From Albidovulum sp. (GTDB lineage Bacteria; Pseudomonadota; Alphaproteobacteria; Rhodobacterales; Rhodobacteraceae), in contig JACKKB010000004.1 of assembly GCA_020637635.1 (NCBI GenBank), positions 62,001-126,000 of the forward strand: a stretch of DNA of 64,000 nt, written 5' to 3'. Position numbers and translations under genes: made by a program. Shown piece by piece: positions 54,036-62,450 of this stretch (the stretch's first letter is position 1; every line of letters starts with the position of its first letter). The notes below the pieces were generated by a model. That model worked only from the letters and a program-made list of their open reading frames with translations, was not told the DNA's origin and did no database searches.

Positions 54036-54827
54036 TCAGGCGGCGTGGGCGCCGTCGGCGAGGCCTTTCACGAAGGCCAGGATCTCTTCGGTCGGCCGGT
54101 TCTCGGCCACGAGTTGCACGATGGCGGTGCCGACGACGGCACCGTCCGCGACACGTGCGATCGCCTGCGCCGCCTCGGGCGTGCGGATACCGAAGCCGAC
54201 GATGACCGGCAGATCGGTCGCGGCCTTGATCCGGGCGACCTCGGGCGCGACATCCGCGGCCTGCGCGGCAGCTGCCCCGGTGATGCCGGTGATCGAGACG
54301 TAGTAGACAAAGCCCGAGGTGTTCTGCAGCACCTTCGGCAGCCGGCGGTCGTCGGTCGTGGGCGTCGCAAGCCGGATGAAGTTCAGCCCGGCCTCCTGCG
54401 CCGGTATGCAGAGCTCGGAATCCTCCTCGGGCGGCAGGTCGACGACGATGAGCCCGTCGACACCAGCCGTCTTGGCATCGGCCAGAAAGCGGGCCACGCC
54501 GCGGCTGTAGATCGGGTTGTAGTATCCCATCATCACCACCGGCGTCGTGGCGTCGCCCTTGCGGAACTCGGCCACCATGTCGAGCGTCTTCTGCAGCGTC
54601 TGGCCAGCCTCGAGCGCGCGCTGACCGGCAAGCTGGATCGTCGGGCCGTCGGCCATCGGATCGGTGAAGGGCATGCCGAGTTCGATCACGTCGACGCCCG
54701 CCCCCGGCAGGCCCCGCATCAGCGCAAGCGAGGTGTCGAGATCGGGGTCGCCCGCCATGATATAGGCGACGAAGGCCTTGCGGCCCTTGGCCCTCAGGGC
54801 GGCGAACTTCTGGTCGATCCGGGTCAT
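54036..54827 (-). CDS. trpA: tryptophan synthase alpha subunit
   Basis: Cleaves indole-3-glycerol phosphate to indole. ATG at 54827 (MTRIDQKFAAL) follows CGAGGAGACAGCC; 263 residues. Catalytic Glu lies in VIELGMPFTDPMADGPTIQ near residue 50, and Asp in DGLIVVDLPPEE near residue 125. The phosphate-binding end VGFGIRTPEAA … DGAVVGTAIV is intact. trpB, its usual partner upstream, is not in this window, so the pair is split or trpB lies elsewhere. No leader peptide is visible. Confidence 0.96.
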   Translation of the reverse strand: MTRIDQKFAALRAKGRKAFVAYIMAGDPDLDTSLALMRGLPGAGVDVIELGMPFTDPMADGPTIQLAGQRALEAGQTLQKTLDMVAEFRKGDATTPVVMMGYYNPIYSRGVARFLADAKTAGVDGLIVVDLPPEEDSELCIPAQEAGLNFIRLATPTTDDRRLPKVLQNTSGFVYYVSITGITGAAAAQAADVAPEVARIKAATDLPVIVGFGIRTPEAAQAIARVADGAVVGTAIVQLVAENRPTEEILAFVKGLADGAHAA

Positions 54828-54960
54828 GGCTGTCTCCTCGCGGCACACCGGCGGTCATGCAGAAAAGCCGGGGCAAAGGCAATGGCCCTCGGCCCCGGCC
54901 GGCAGCGCAGGTTCGAGCCGCCCCGGCGCATCCGGCGAGGCGAGTATGGGCAGCGGGCGT

Positions 54961-55449
54961 CTAGAACGACCGGCCGAAGCGCATGGTCACGGCATTGACG
55001 CCGGCATTGTGCGAGCCGATGCCGGCGTTCGATTTGTGGTTGATGGCAAGCGATACCCGCGTCCCGCCGGCAAGGCCGTAGCCGATCCCGACAAGGCTGC
55101 GGATCTCGAAGGCGCTGCCGAGGTCGTTGTTTTTCAGCGCGTCGTCGTAGAAACCGGGCATGACCGAGGCTTCGGCGAACCAGGCGCTTTGCCCGAACGG
55201 CAGTTCGGCCTGTATCCCGGCGCGGATCCAGAGATCGCCATGCAGATCGACGACTGCGGCAAGGCCGGGCTTGAAGGCCAGCCGGTGCCCCGGATTGAAC
55301 GCGCGACCGTGCAGTTCCGCCACCAGCAGCCCCGAATCGACCGCACCCTTGGCGGAGAAATCGGTGGTGCCGAAGCCCAGCACCCAGTCCGCGGCGTGCG
55401 CCGGCGCGGACACGGCCACAAGGGCAGAGACAAGGGCCGCCCTGATCAT
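54961..55449 (-). CDS. pagL: PagL-type lipid A 3-O-deacylase
   Basis: An outer-membrane beta-barrel that removes the 3-O acyl chain of lipid A. ATG at 55449 (MIRAALVSALVAVSAPAHA, a Sec signal ending at about residue 19) follows GGAGGAAAAG; 162 residues. The active-site motif INHKSNAGIGSHNAG near residue 140 has the catalytic His and Ser. The C-terminus ends in an aromatic residue (MRFGRSF), as barrel proteins require. Lipid A modification fits with the other surface-polysaccharide genes in the window. Confidence 0.82.
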   Translation of the reverse strand: MIRAALVSALVAVSAPAHAADWVLGFGTTDFSAKGAVDSGLLVAELHGRAFNPGHRLAFKPGLAAVVDLHGDLWIRAGIQAELPFGQSAWFAEASVMPGFYDDALKNNDLGSAFEIRSLVGIGYGLAGGTRVSLAINHKSNAGIGSHNAGVNAVTMRFGRSF

Positions 55450-55638
55450 CTTTTCCTCCGGCATGGTCGATCTCATCCGCAGGTTTACATCCCGCGAGAG
55501 ATAAGGGAACAACCTGCCGGATTTCTTCCCGCGCCCCGATGCGCGACCGTGACAAGCCTGCCACGCCCCCTTGCTTGCGCGCCCCGGGCGGGTTGCGTAG
55601 AAGCGGGCAGATTCAAGATCGCGGGGCGGGAACGGGAT

Positions 55639-56736
55639 ATGGGTTTCAGAATGGGCATCGTCGGGCTGCCGAATGTCGGCAAGTCGACGCTTTTCAACGC
55701 GTTGACGCGCACCGCCGCGGCGCAGGCCGCGAACTTTCCGTTCTGCACGATCGAGCCGAATGTGGGCGACGTCGCGGTCCCCGACCCGCGGCTCGAGGCG
55801 CTCGCGGCCATCGCCGGGTCGAAGCAGATCATTCCCACGCGGATCACCTTCGTGGATATCGCGGGCCTCGTGCGCGGCGCGTCGAAGGGCGAGGGCCTCG
55901 GCAACCAGTTCCTCGCCAATATCCGCGAGGTCGATGCCATCGCCCATGTGCTGCGCTGCTTCGAGGATGGCGACGTCACCCATGTCGAGGGCCGGATCGA
56001 CCCGCTTGCCGATGCCGAGACGATCGAGACCGAACTGATGATCGCCGACATGGAGTCGATCGAGCGGCGGCTGGCGGGCATCGCCCGCAAGATCAAGGGC
56101 GGCGACAAGGAGGCGGTGGCGCAGGAACGGCTGATGAAACAGGCGCTTGCGGCACTCGAGGCCGGCCGGCCCGCCCGCACCGTCACCGTGGCGGAGGACG
56201 ACCGCAAGGCCTGGGACATGCTGCAGCTTCTGACCGCGAAGCCGGTGCTTTATGTGTGCAATGTCGAGGAGGCATCGGCCGCAAGCGGCAATGCGCTGTC
56301 GGCGAAGGTCGCCCGGATGGCCGGGGAACAGGGCGCGGCATCGGTCGTCATCTCGGCGAGGATCGAGGAGGAGCTGGCCCAGATGCCCGCCGAGGACGCC
56401 GAGATGTTCCTCGAGGAGATGGGGTTGCACGAGGCCGGGCTCGACCGGCTGATCCGGGCGGGCTACGATCTCCTCGGGCTTCAGACCTATTTCACCGTGG
56501 GCCCGAAGGAGGCCCGCGCCTGGACGATCGAGAAGGGCACGCTCGCGCCGCAGGCGGCCGGCGTCATTCACGGCGATTTCGAACGCGGCTTCATCCGCGC
56601 CGAGACCATCGCCTATGACGACTACGTGGCCGGCAAGGGCGAGGCCGGCGCCCGCGAGGCCGGCAAGTTCCGCGTCGAGGGGAAGTCATACGAGGTCAAG
56701 GACGGCGACGTCCTGCACTTCCTCTTCAACGCCTGA
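55639..56736 (+). CDS. ychF: ribosome-associated ATPase/GTPase YchF
   Basis: An Obg-family P-loop protein that hydrolyses ATP in preference to GTP and associates with ribosomes. G1 GIVGLPNVGKSTLFNAL is at the N-terminus. G3 DIAGLVRGASKGEGLGNQFLANIREVDAI is near residue 72. VLYVCNVEE stands in for the NKxD motif, as expected of YchF. A coiled-coil insert and a C-terminal TGS domain (TYFTVGPKEARAWTI … DGDVLHFLFNA) are complete. The start follows GGGAACGGGAT; 365 residues, normal. Confidence 0.97.
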   Translation: MGFRMGIVGLPNVGKSTLFNALTRTAAAQAANFPFCTIEPNVGDVAVPDPRLEALAAIAGSKQIIPTRITFVDIAGLVRGASKGEGLGNQFLANIREVDAIAHVLRCFEDGDVTHVEGRIDPLADAETIETELMIADMESIERRLAGIARKIKGGDKEAVAQERLMKQALAALEAGRPARTVTVAEDDRKAWDMLQLLTAKPVLYVCNVEEASAASGNALSAKVARMAGEQGAASVVISARIEEELAQMPAEDAEMFLEEMGLHEAGLDRLIRAGYDLLGLQTYFTVGPKEARAWTIEKGTLAPQAAGVIHGDFERGFIRAETIAYDDYVAGKGEAGAREAGKFRVEGKSYEVKDGDVLHFLFNA

Positions 56737-56845
56737 GGCGGCTGTCCGCCGGGAACATTGACTCACCTCAACGTCAAAGCGTGCCGGGGCTGCTAGTGTT
56801 ATGCTTGTCCTGTCCCGTAACGGGGCCAGCCGGAAAGGAAATGCC

Positions 56846-57220
56846 ATGGCACGCGAGAAAACTCAGTCGAATCCCTTCGAGAGCTTCATGGGCGGCAAGG
56901 ACCTGACGGGCGGTGGAGTCGTGGCGGCGCTCAACGCCCAGGCCAAGGCGATGGACGCCGTCCTGCGGCAGAACATCGAACTGCTCGACTTCCTCAAGAC
57001 GCGCTACGAAAAGGACCGCGCCCTGCTCGCGCAGTTTGCCGATGCGGACACGCCAGGCGAGATGATGACGCTCTGGAGCAGCTTCTGGTCGCGTGCGATG
57101 ACCGACTATGCCAACGAGGCCGGCAAGCTCGGCGCGCTCGGTGCGGCGACAGCCGAACAGGTGCTGCTGGCCGGCGCCTCGGCCGAGCTTGCGGAGGCCT
57201 TCGGCAAGAAGAAAGGCTGA
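56846..57220 (+). CDS. phasin-like protein
   Basis: A 124-residue, largely helical, amphipathic protein starting MAREKTQSNPFESFMGG, with GGAAAGG upstream. The central NIELLDFLKTRYEKDRALLAQFADADTPGEMMTLWSSFWSRAMTDYANEAGKL pattern fits the phasin_2 family. These proteins coat polyhydroxyalkanoate granules or act as small helical regulators. A TTGAC…GTCAA dyad lies about 70 bases upstream. It is followed by tRNA-Ser. No granule synthase gene is in the window. Confidence 0.75.
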   Translation: MAREKTQSNPFESFMGGKDLTGGGVVAALNAQAKAMDAVLRQNIELLDFLKTRYEKDRALLAQFADADTPGEMMTLWSSFWSRAMTDYANEAGKLGALGAATAEQVLLAGASAELAEAFGKKKG

Positions 57221-57278
57221 GATCCGGAGCACCGCTTTCCACTTGTTTTCCCGGCCCCGCCCCAATAGACAAGCCGGC

Positions 57279-57368
57279 GGAGTGGTGGCCGAGTGGTCGA
57301 AGGCACACCCCTGCTAAGGGTGCAGACGGGAAACCGTCTCGAGGGTTCGAATCCCTTCCACTCCGCCA
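57279..57368 (+). tRNA. tRNA-Ser (anticodon GCT)
   Basis: Acceptor GGAGTGG pairs with CCACTCC. Anticodon loop CTGCTAA carries GCT. A long variable arm (CAGACGGGAAACCGTCTC) marks a class II tRNA, and CCA is encoded at 57366-57368. The less GC-rich island begins directly after it, but no copy of its 3' end was found further on in the window. Confidence 0.97.
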
Positions 57369-57659
57369 CCAAATAGCCCATTGATATTAAACGATTTTTC
57401 GCGTCACACATTGCGGCGTGTTTTCCGCGAAATGCGTGGCGTGATGCCCCCTAGAGACCTGAATACACAGGCGAAATAACCGCCCAAAACGGCCCGAGTC
57501 TCTGTTTGGCATTTGGCGCGATACGGTTTTCGGATGGCGCTTCCGGCGCTGGACTTGACTTTCGGTTGAATGGAAGCTGATGGCCACCTAATTCCCAGGC
57601 AGCCTGCCGACCCAGCCAGCCTCGTATGGCATAAGATACAGCCTGCCTGCAGAAGGGAC

Positions 57660-58523
57660 TCAACATGGGTTCGCGGGGCGTTCGTTTCCCCGATACCGAG
57701 CAACGCGCCGTCCGCCGACTTCAAAGTACCGTAGTTCGAAGGAACGCGATTCATGCACGACGTGCCGCCAACTACTACATCCATAATTCGCGGGCTGTTG
57801 TTCTGGATGCCGCTCCGTAATCCAGCTGGCAGCCTCCTCGACTGTCGTCCAACCATCGACAGCCAACTCACTGGCGGCCTCTCGCAGCGCGCGCACAATA
57901 CCTGCGCCAGGCCAGAACACTGTGCCATCCGGGCGAATGCCATTCACCACGAGTTCGTGGAATGCATCTGACTGTACGACTTCCGCGAGCGCCCGACGAG
58001 CGTCATGCATGCCTTTGGCCCAAGCCCGGAGTTCTTCGAAATGCTGGTCAATCCGGGTGTAGGCTTCGATCAAGGCATCGCGGCCGCCACGGCATCCGTT
58101 CAGGGTTCCGATGTCGTGCTGGTCAATGAAATGATGGACCAGGTTGTTCCGTAGAAGCACCAATTCCCGTAGGTCATTCTCAGTCCGGGCGAAATCCGCG
58201 TACGATAGTTGCAGCCGGCTGCCGATTGAGATGTGGCCATCAGAGGTATCGGTTGAGGTCGGTATCGGAGTGTCGACCTCATTGGGAACAACATACGATC
58301 CCAGGAGTTCGCCGACTATGGTTCCGAGCGTCTTGCCGGCGGTGGCGGTCATGCGCGCGGCCCTCACTTCTTCCAAGGCATGAGCCGGCCCCGAGATTTC
58401 GTAGTCCGCCATGATAGCTTTGATCAGACGTTCGTACTGCTGTAGCCGCAGCAAACATCGACCCAGTAATCGCTGGACCTCACGCTGAAGCGCCTGCAGT
58501 GCTTCGTCAGAATTTGCCGTCAT
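57660..58523 (-). CDS. HEPN-like / OST-HTH (LOTUS) domain protein
   Basis: A 287-residue protein with two parts. The N-terminal ~190 residues are helical and carry LRNNLVHHF near residue 130, an R-x4-H motif like that of HEPN ribonucleases. The last ~70 residues (GWTTVEEAASWITERHPEQQPANYGCSSWRHVVHESRSFELR) are a bacterial OST-HTH/LOTUS RNA-binding module. The combination suggests an RNA-guided or RNA-sensing RNase. It is the first gene after tRNA-Ser, is not clearly in an operon, and has lower GC than the core genes. The family call rests on motifs seen by eye. Confidence 0.7.
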   Translation of the reverse strand: MTANSDEALQALQREVQRLLGRCLLRLQQYERLIKAIMADYEISGPAHALEEVRAARMTATAGKTLGTIVGELLGSYVVPNEVDTPIPTSTDTSDGHISIGSRLQLSYADFARTENDLRELVLLRNNLVHHFIDQHDIGTLNGCRGGRDALIEAYTRIDQHFEELRAWAKGMHDARRALAEVVQSDAFHELVVNGIRPDGTVFWPGAGIVRALREAASELAVDGWTTVEEAASWITERHPEQQPANYGCSSWRHVVHESRSFELRYFEVGGRRVARYRGNERPANPC

Positions 58524-58780
58524 GCCGCAATCGAGCTCAGTTTTCTTGCGTCAACCATATATTGGCTCGCGACACTGTACAGGCTGGTGTCTTGCAGTCG
58601 TGTCGGGAGGGAACGACTGAGGCGGCACTCGGCGGCACGATAAGAAAGGCGGTGTCACGGCGCCAAGTCGACCATTGCGTTCATCGTAAGGGCGTGCCCC
58701 AGGGAGCTGAAAAGTTATTCAAAATCAAACGTCTACCCCAATTTCTACGCTGAATTTGTGACGTGTTTTCCGGGGGGTTA

Positions 58781-59643
58781 GGGTCCAGACTCATTGACCG
58801 TCAAAGCCAGAACATGACGGTAGCGGCGAGGGCGACAGCGGACAGGAAGGTCTTAGCGCACCTGTCATAACGGGTTGCGACCCTGCGCCAGTCTTTCAGC
58901 CGACCGAACATGATCTCGATCCGGTTGCGGCGCCGGTAGCGCCGCTTATCGTAGCGGACGACTTTTCCGCGCGACTTCCGACCGGGGATGCAGGGGCGTA
59001 TCCCCTTGTCTTTCACGGCTTCCCGGAACCAGTCGGCGTCATAACCCCGATCTGCGATCATCCATTCGGCAGCGGGCAGACTGCCCAACAGGGCGGCGGC
59101 TCCGGTGTAGTCACTGACCTGGCCTGCGGTCATGAAGAACTTCAAGGACCGTCCCTTGGCGTCCGTGACGGCGTGCAGTTTGGTGTTCAACCCGCCCTTC
59201 GTGCGGCCGATCAGGCGTCCGCGCTGGTCATCTGGCCCCCCTTTTTCACCCGCAGGCTCGAAGCCGTGCGATGCGCCTTCAGGTAGGTTGCGTCGATCAT
59301 GATGGTCTTTTGCTCGGGCCCTCGGAGGCCAGTCCCTCCATCATCCTGGCGAAAACCCCCATATCACCCCACCGCTTCCAACGGTTGTAGAGCGTCTTCC
59401 GCGGCCCATACTCACGCGGGGCATCGCACCATCTCAAGCCATTGCGATTGATGAAGATTATCCCAATCAGAAACCGCCGATCATCCACCCGAGGCTTGCC
59501 ATGGCTCTTCGGAAAGAACGGCTTCAAACGCTCCATCTGCCCGTCGGTCAGCCAGAAAAGGTTGCTCATCATCACCCCCGCAAGTTCGGGAGCTTGAATC
59601 ACGCAGGAACGTCAGCCTCAAGCCGATTAATGGGTCCTGACCC
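58781..59643 (-). mobile_element. IS5-superfamily (IS427-like) insertion sequence, 863 bp
   Basis: Imperfect terminal inverted repeats start GGGTCCAGACTCATT on the left and GGGTCAGGACCCATT on the right (minus strand). They are flanked by a TA direct repeat at 58779-58780 and 59644-59645, the target duplication of the IS427 group. It carries a transposase in several frames. The right TA lies in the serine-recombinase stop codon. Confidence 0.9.
58801..59572 (-). pseudogene. IS427-like transposase, frames interrupted
   Basis: The N-terminal frame (from about 59572, MSNLFWLTDGQMERLKPFFP) ends at 59297. The C-terminal frame (to 58801) contains TKLHAVTDAKGRSLKF, DRGYDADWFRE and the DDE-type ending RRYRRRNRIEIMFGRLKDWRRVATRYDR. 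The A5G6 slip site at 59236-59246 fits programmed frameshifting in this family. A second frame change, at the GGGCCC around 59316-59321, is not expected and breaks the usual EGP-E-Q-K-T-I-M-I-D-A-T reading. The copy is therefore probably inactive unless that position is a sequence error. Confidence 0.75.
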
Positions 59644-61295
59644 TAGATGCCGTCGACGATATCCCGTTGTTGAATCCAATCCGCCGGCAACTGCCTTCGT
59701 TTGAACCATTCCGACGTGAAGGAAACAGGCTGGCTACCCGCTGCCACTTGATCGAGAACATCCGGGGCAAGCAAGGCTAGGCCGATCATCTGCTGGATGC
59801 GGCTCGAGGCGGTCTTCTCTCGAATGGCAAGGTCGCCAAAGGAGGCTCCAGCCTTGATCGCCGCATACCATTCTTGTGCCGTCAGAATGTTCTTCGCCAG
59901 CACCGGATCGACCTGCGGCACGGCGGCACCTAGAATGATGCGGGCTTCGACACCTCGGCGCTGCATCCGGAAGGACGCACTGATCCGTCGAGCCGCACCG
60001 TCAATCCGATCCGGCGCGATGCCGAGCCGGTCCGCCATGACCTTCCGGTCGAGCCGCAAGAGGATGCTACCCTGCGCGATATCGGCGCGGCGCAGCAGCG
60101 GTGCCCAGACGTCGGCGGCTCCCTCGGGGTCACAATCATTTGCGACCTGTCGAAGCTTCGCCTGCAGATCGCGAACCTCGGCGGCCGTGATGTCCCGGAC
60201 CAGATCCGTCACCAAGGTGGGTTTGCGCAGGTGATCCCGCAGAATCCGTGCTACTCCGTTCTCAAGATCCCGGGCCGGCAACCGCCACGCATCGGCGTGT
60301 TTCTCACGCCGGTTGGTGACTAGCCTGCGCGAGATGTAGTAGCGCAGACGCTTGCCGTTTTTCCGAGAATGGCTCGGGGTCAACCGATCTCCGGTCTCAT
60401 CGAAGAGCTTGCCGACCAAGGGCGAGCGTTCCGCCGCGTTCGACCGACCGCGTACGCGGGCCGCCTCGGAGGCAAGACGTTCTTGCATTTCGTCCCATGC
60501 CGCAGGGTCAATGATTGCGGGATGCTGCCCGTCATAGATCTTATCCCGGTGCCGGATGCGGCCGGCGTAAAGCGGGTTGCTCAGGATCTGATAGATGTGC
60601 CCGCGGCTGAATGGTGTGCCGCCGGTCGAGGTGCCCGTAGCGAACGACCGCAACCGCGTTCGATAGCCAAGGTCTTCCGCACGTTCGGCGACTGCGCGGA
60701 CCGAGCCGAGATCGTGATAGAGGTCATGGATGCGGTGGATGATTGGCGCTTCGGTCTCGTCGATCTTCAGGCTGCGCCCGTCAGGCTGGTAGCCGAAGGG
60801 AACTGTGCCGCCCATCCAGAGCCCCTTCTTCTTCGAGGCGGCGATCTTGTCGCGGATCCGTTCCGCCGTCACCTCGCGCTCGAACTGGGCGAAGCTCAGC
60901 AACATGTTCAACGTTAGCCGTCCCATGCTGGTGGCGGTGTTGAAGGACTGGGTGACCGAGACGAAGGAGGCGCCGGCTGCATCAAGCCGATCGACAATTT
61001 TCGCGAAGTCGGAGAGCGAACGGGTCAGCCGGTCGATCTTGTAGACGACAATCTGGTCGACGAGGCCCGCCTCGATATCCGCGAGCAGGCGCTGGAGCGC
61101 TGGCCGCTCCAGGGTCCCCCCGGATAACCCTCCGTCATCATAGCGGGTCGCGATGAGCACCCAACCCTCCGCCTTCTGACTCGTCACATAGGCAGCGCAT
61201 GCCTCGTGCTGGGCGTCGAGCGAGTTGAAGTCCTGATCAAGTCCTTCTTCGGAGGATTTCCGGGTGTAGATTGCACATCGGATTCGGCGGGCCAT
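59643..61295 (-). CDS. large serine recombinase
   Basis: A 550-residue site-specific recombinase from ATG at 61295 (MARRIRCAIYTRKSSEEGL). The catalytic domain has the Ser in YTRKSSEEG, YDDGGLSGGTLERPALQRLL, VYKIDRLTRSLSDF and AQFEREVTAERIRDKIAAS. A recombinase domain follows from about residue 180 (PFGYQPDGRSLKI), and a zinc-ribbon-like or coiled-coil region is beyond it. Its TAG stop uses the TA target duplication plus the first base of the IS. Without the IS the same codon would be TAA, so the protein length is unchanged. It is translated just after the DUF2924 gene. Confidence 0.9.
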   Translation of the reverse strand: MARRIRCAIYTRKSSEEGLDQDFNSLDAQHEACAAYVTSQKAEGWVLIATRYDDGGLSGGTLERPALQRLLADIEAGLVDQIVVYKIDRLTRSLSDFAKIVDRLDAAGASFVSVTQSFNTATSMGRLTLNMLLSFAQFEREVTAERIRDKIAASKKKGLWMGGTVPFGYQPDGRSLKIDETEAPIIHRIHDLYHDLGSVRAVAERAEDLGYRTRLRSFATGTSTGGTPFSRGHIYQILSNPLYAGRIRHRDKIYDGQHPAIIDPAAWDEMQERLASEAARVRGRSNAAERSPLVGKLFDETGDRLTPSHSRKNGKRLRYYISRRLVTNRREKHADAWRLPARDLENGVARILRDHLRKPTLVTDLVRDITAAEVRDLQAKLRQVANDCDPEGAADVWAPLLRRADIAQGSILLRLDRKVMADRLGIAPDRIDGAARRISASFRMQRRGVEARIILGAAVPQVDPVLAKNILTAQEWYAAIKAGASFGDLAIREKTASSRIQQMIGLALLAPDVLDQVAAGSQPVSFTSEWFKRRQLPADWIQQRDIVDGI

Positions 61296-61296
61296 C

Positions 61297-61790
61297 TCAA
61301 GCCGCCTTTCTGCGATGAGACGACTTGGTGGGCGTATCGTCCCGCCGAACCTCCTCAGCCAACCCAAAGAATCGGGGCCCGACCAACGGGCTCCCGTGAT
61401 TTTTCGGGCGATGGCGGAAAGCGATACATACCGCTCCCCGGCCATCAGAAAGCCGCCGTCGATCACTTCGACGGTCCAGGTGCGCCCCTGCCATTCCCGA
61501 ATGAGCTTGGCGCCGGAGCGCAGCCTGGTGCCAACAGACGCCCGCGACGCTCTGCCAGCGGCGATGCGGTTCAGATCCTCGATCGTTCGGGCCTTGGGGC
61601 CCCCGAGCGCCTGCCACTGCAGTTCAAAGGCGAGCGCGCGGCGCAAGAACGGCAGCGAGAGGTTCTTTGGGGGCGGTGCCGCGATCAGTTCTCGCCAGCG
61701 GTCGAGTAGGGCGGCGCGATCTGCGGTTGCGAGAGCAGTGAGAGCCTCGGGCAGGTCCTTCAGGGCAACCGGTTGGTAGGCCGCGCTCAT
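61297..61790 (-). pseudogene. DUF2924 protein gene with a one-base frameshift near its end
   Basis: From ATG at 61790, the frame reads a DUF2924 protein (LTALATADRAALLDRWREL … FLRRALAFELQWQALGG … GERYVSLSAIARKITGARWSGP). At the GGGGCCC run 61374-61380 one base appears missing. The expected ending (GPRFFGLAEEVRRDD … HRRKAA, TGA at 61297-61299) is in the next frame. Read straight through, the frame instead fuses in phase to the recombinase, giving a 715-residue chain (59643-61790). The coding length of 494 bases, one short of a multiple of three, agrees with a single deletion. DUF2924 genes commonly precede such recombinases. Confidence 0.8.
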
Positions 61791-62092
61791 TGACTGTCCT
61801 CTGCGCTGTTATTGGCTGTCACATCGGCGCTAGCGCTGAGGGCGATCCGATAGATCAGCCCGGAGTCGCCATCCTCCGGCTTGGCCGTTTCGACCTTGTG
61901 GCCTGCCTTGCGCAACCCGGTGATCGCTGCGCGGGTGGTATGCGGTTGCCAACCGAGCGCTGAGCTGATCGCAGTAATCGTAGTGCCGCCGTCGCGGCTC
62001 AGCATGCCGATTAGTTGGCATTTCTTGCTCTCAGTGCGAACCGGGGCAGTGGTTGAGGTGATGTCGGATGTGGTCGTGGGGTTCTTCGCCAT
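61787..62092 (-). CDS. DUF3489 small HTH-like protein
   Basis: A 101-residue protein starting MAKNPTTTSDITSTT. The central KKCQLIGMLSRDGGTTITAISSALGWQPHTTRAAITGLRKAGHKVE is a winged-helix-like module of the DUF3489 family, found beside DUF2924 and serine recombinases in alphaproteobacteria. It overlaps the DUF2924 start by 4 bases (ATGA). A role in regulating or assisting the recombinase is inferred from this repeated gene association. Confidence 0.85.
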   Translation of the reverse strand: MAKNPTTTSDITSTTAPVRTESKKCQLIGMLSRDGGTTITAISSALGWQPHTTRAAITGLRKAGHKVETAKPEDGDSGLIYRIALSASADVTANNSAEDSQ

Positions 62093-62450
62093 GGTTGGCC
62101 TCCTGGTTCGGGCCGGAATCCTTCCGGCCCTTCTACCAGGCAAAACCCGGAGTTCCGGGCCGTGGCGCCGAACGAACCGGCTGTGCCGGCGCCACGTCAC
62201 TACCGCTTGCAGGTCGAACGAAGTCCAGCAGGAACTTGCAGATCGTCTGCGCCGCACGGATTTCGATAGTTGGCGCTAGCGTTCTCAGACGATCGGTTCG
62301 AGGTCGCCGGAGGACTGGCGGATTCCACAGCACGGCCCCGCGGTGCGGCCACCACCGCTTCCTTTGCCTCCACAGTCCAGAGGTTTTCGGAGCTCACACT
62401 GAGAACATTGGTGTGGGCAGGTGTCTGGATGATCGCTGTAAGGTGAAAGG
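62093..62450. other. 358-base interval with no supported gene
   Basis: Several short frames overlap on both strands, none with both a ribosome site and family-like sequence. The promoter of the DUF3489-DUF2924-recombinase unit should lie here, near 62093-62200, but I cannot pick it. Confidence 0.5.

Noticed and set aside
57279..57368. tRNA-Ser as the att site of the right-hand island
   Set aside because: No repeat of its 3' end was found within the window and the recombinase seen is a serine type, which need not use tRNA ends; the island's far end is outside the window.
57404..57943. Minus-strand frame overlapping the 3' end of the HEPN-LOTUS gene
   Set aside because: It overlaps a better supported gene, has no ribosome site, and shows no family pattern; the gap 57369-57659 holds no supported gene.
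58499..58753. 84-codon plus-strand frame between the HEPN-LOTUS gene and the IS
   Set aside because: No ribosome site or recognisable sequence; it starts inside the neighbouring gene.
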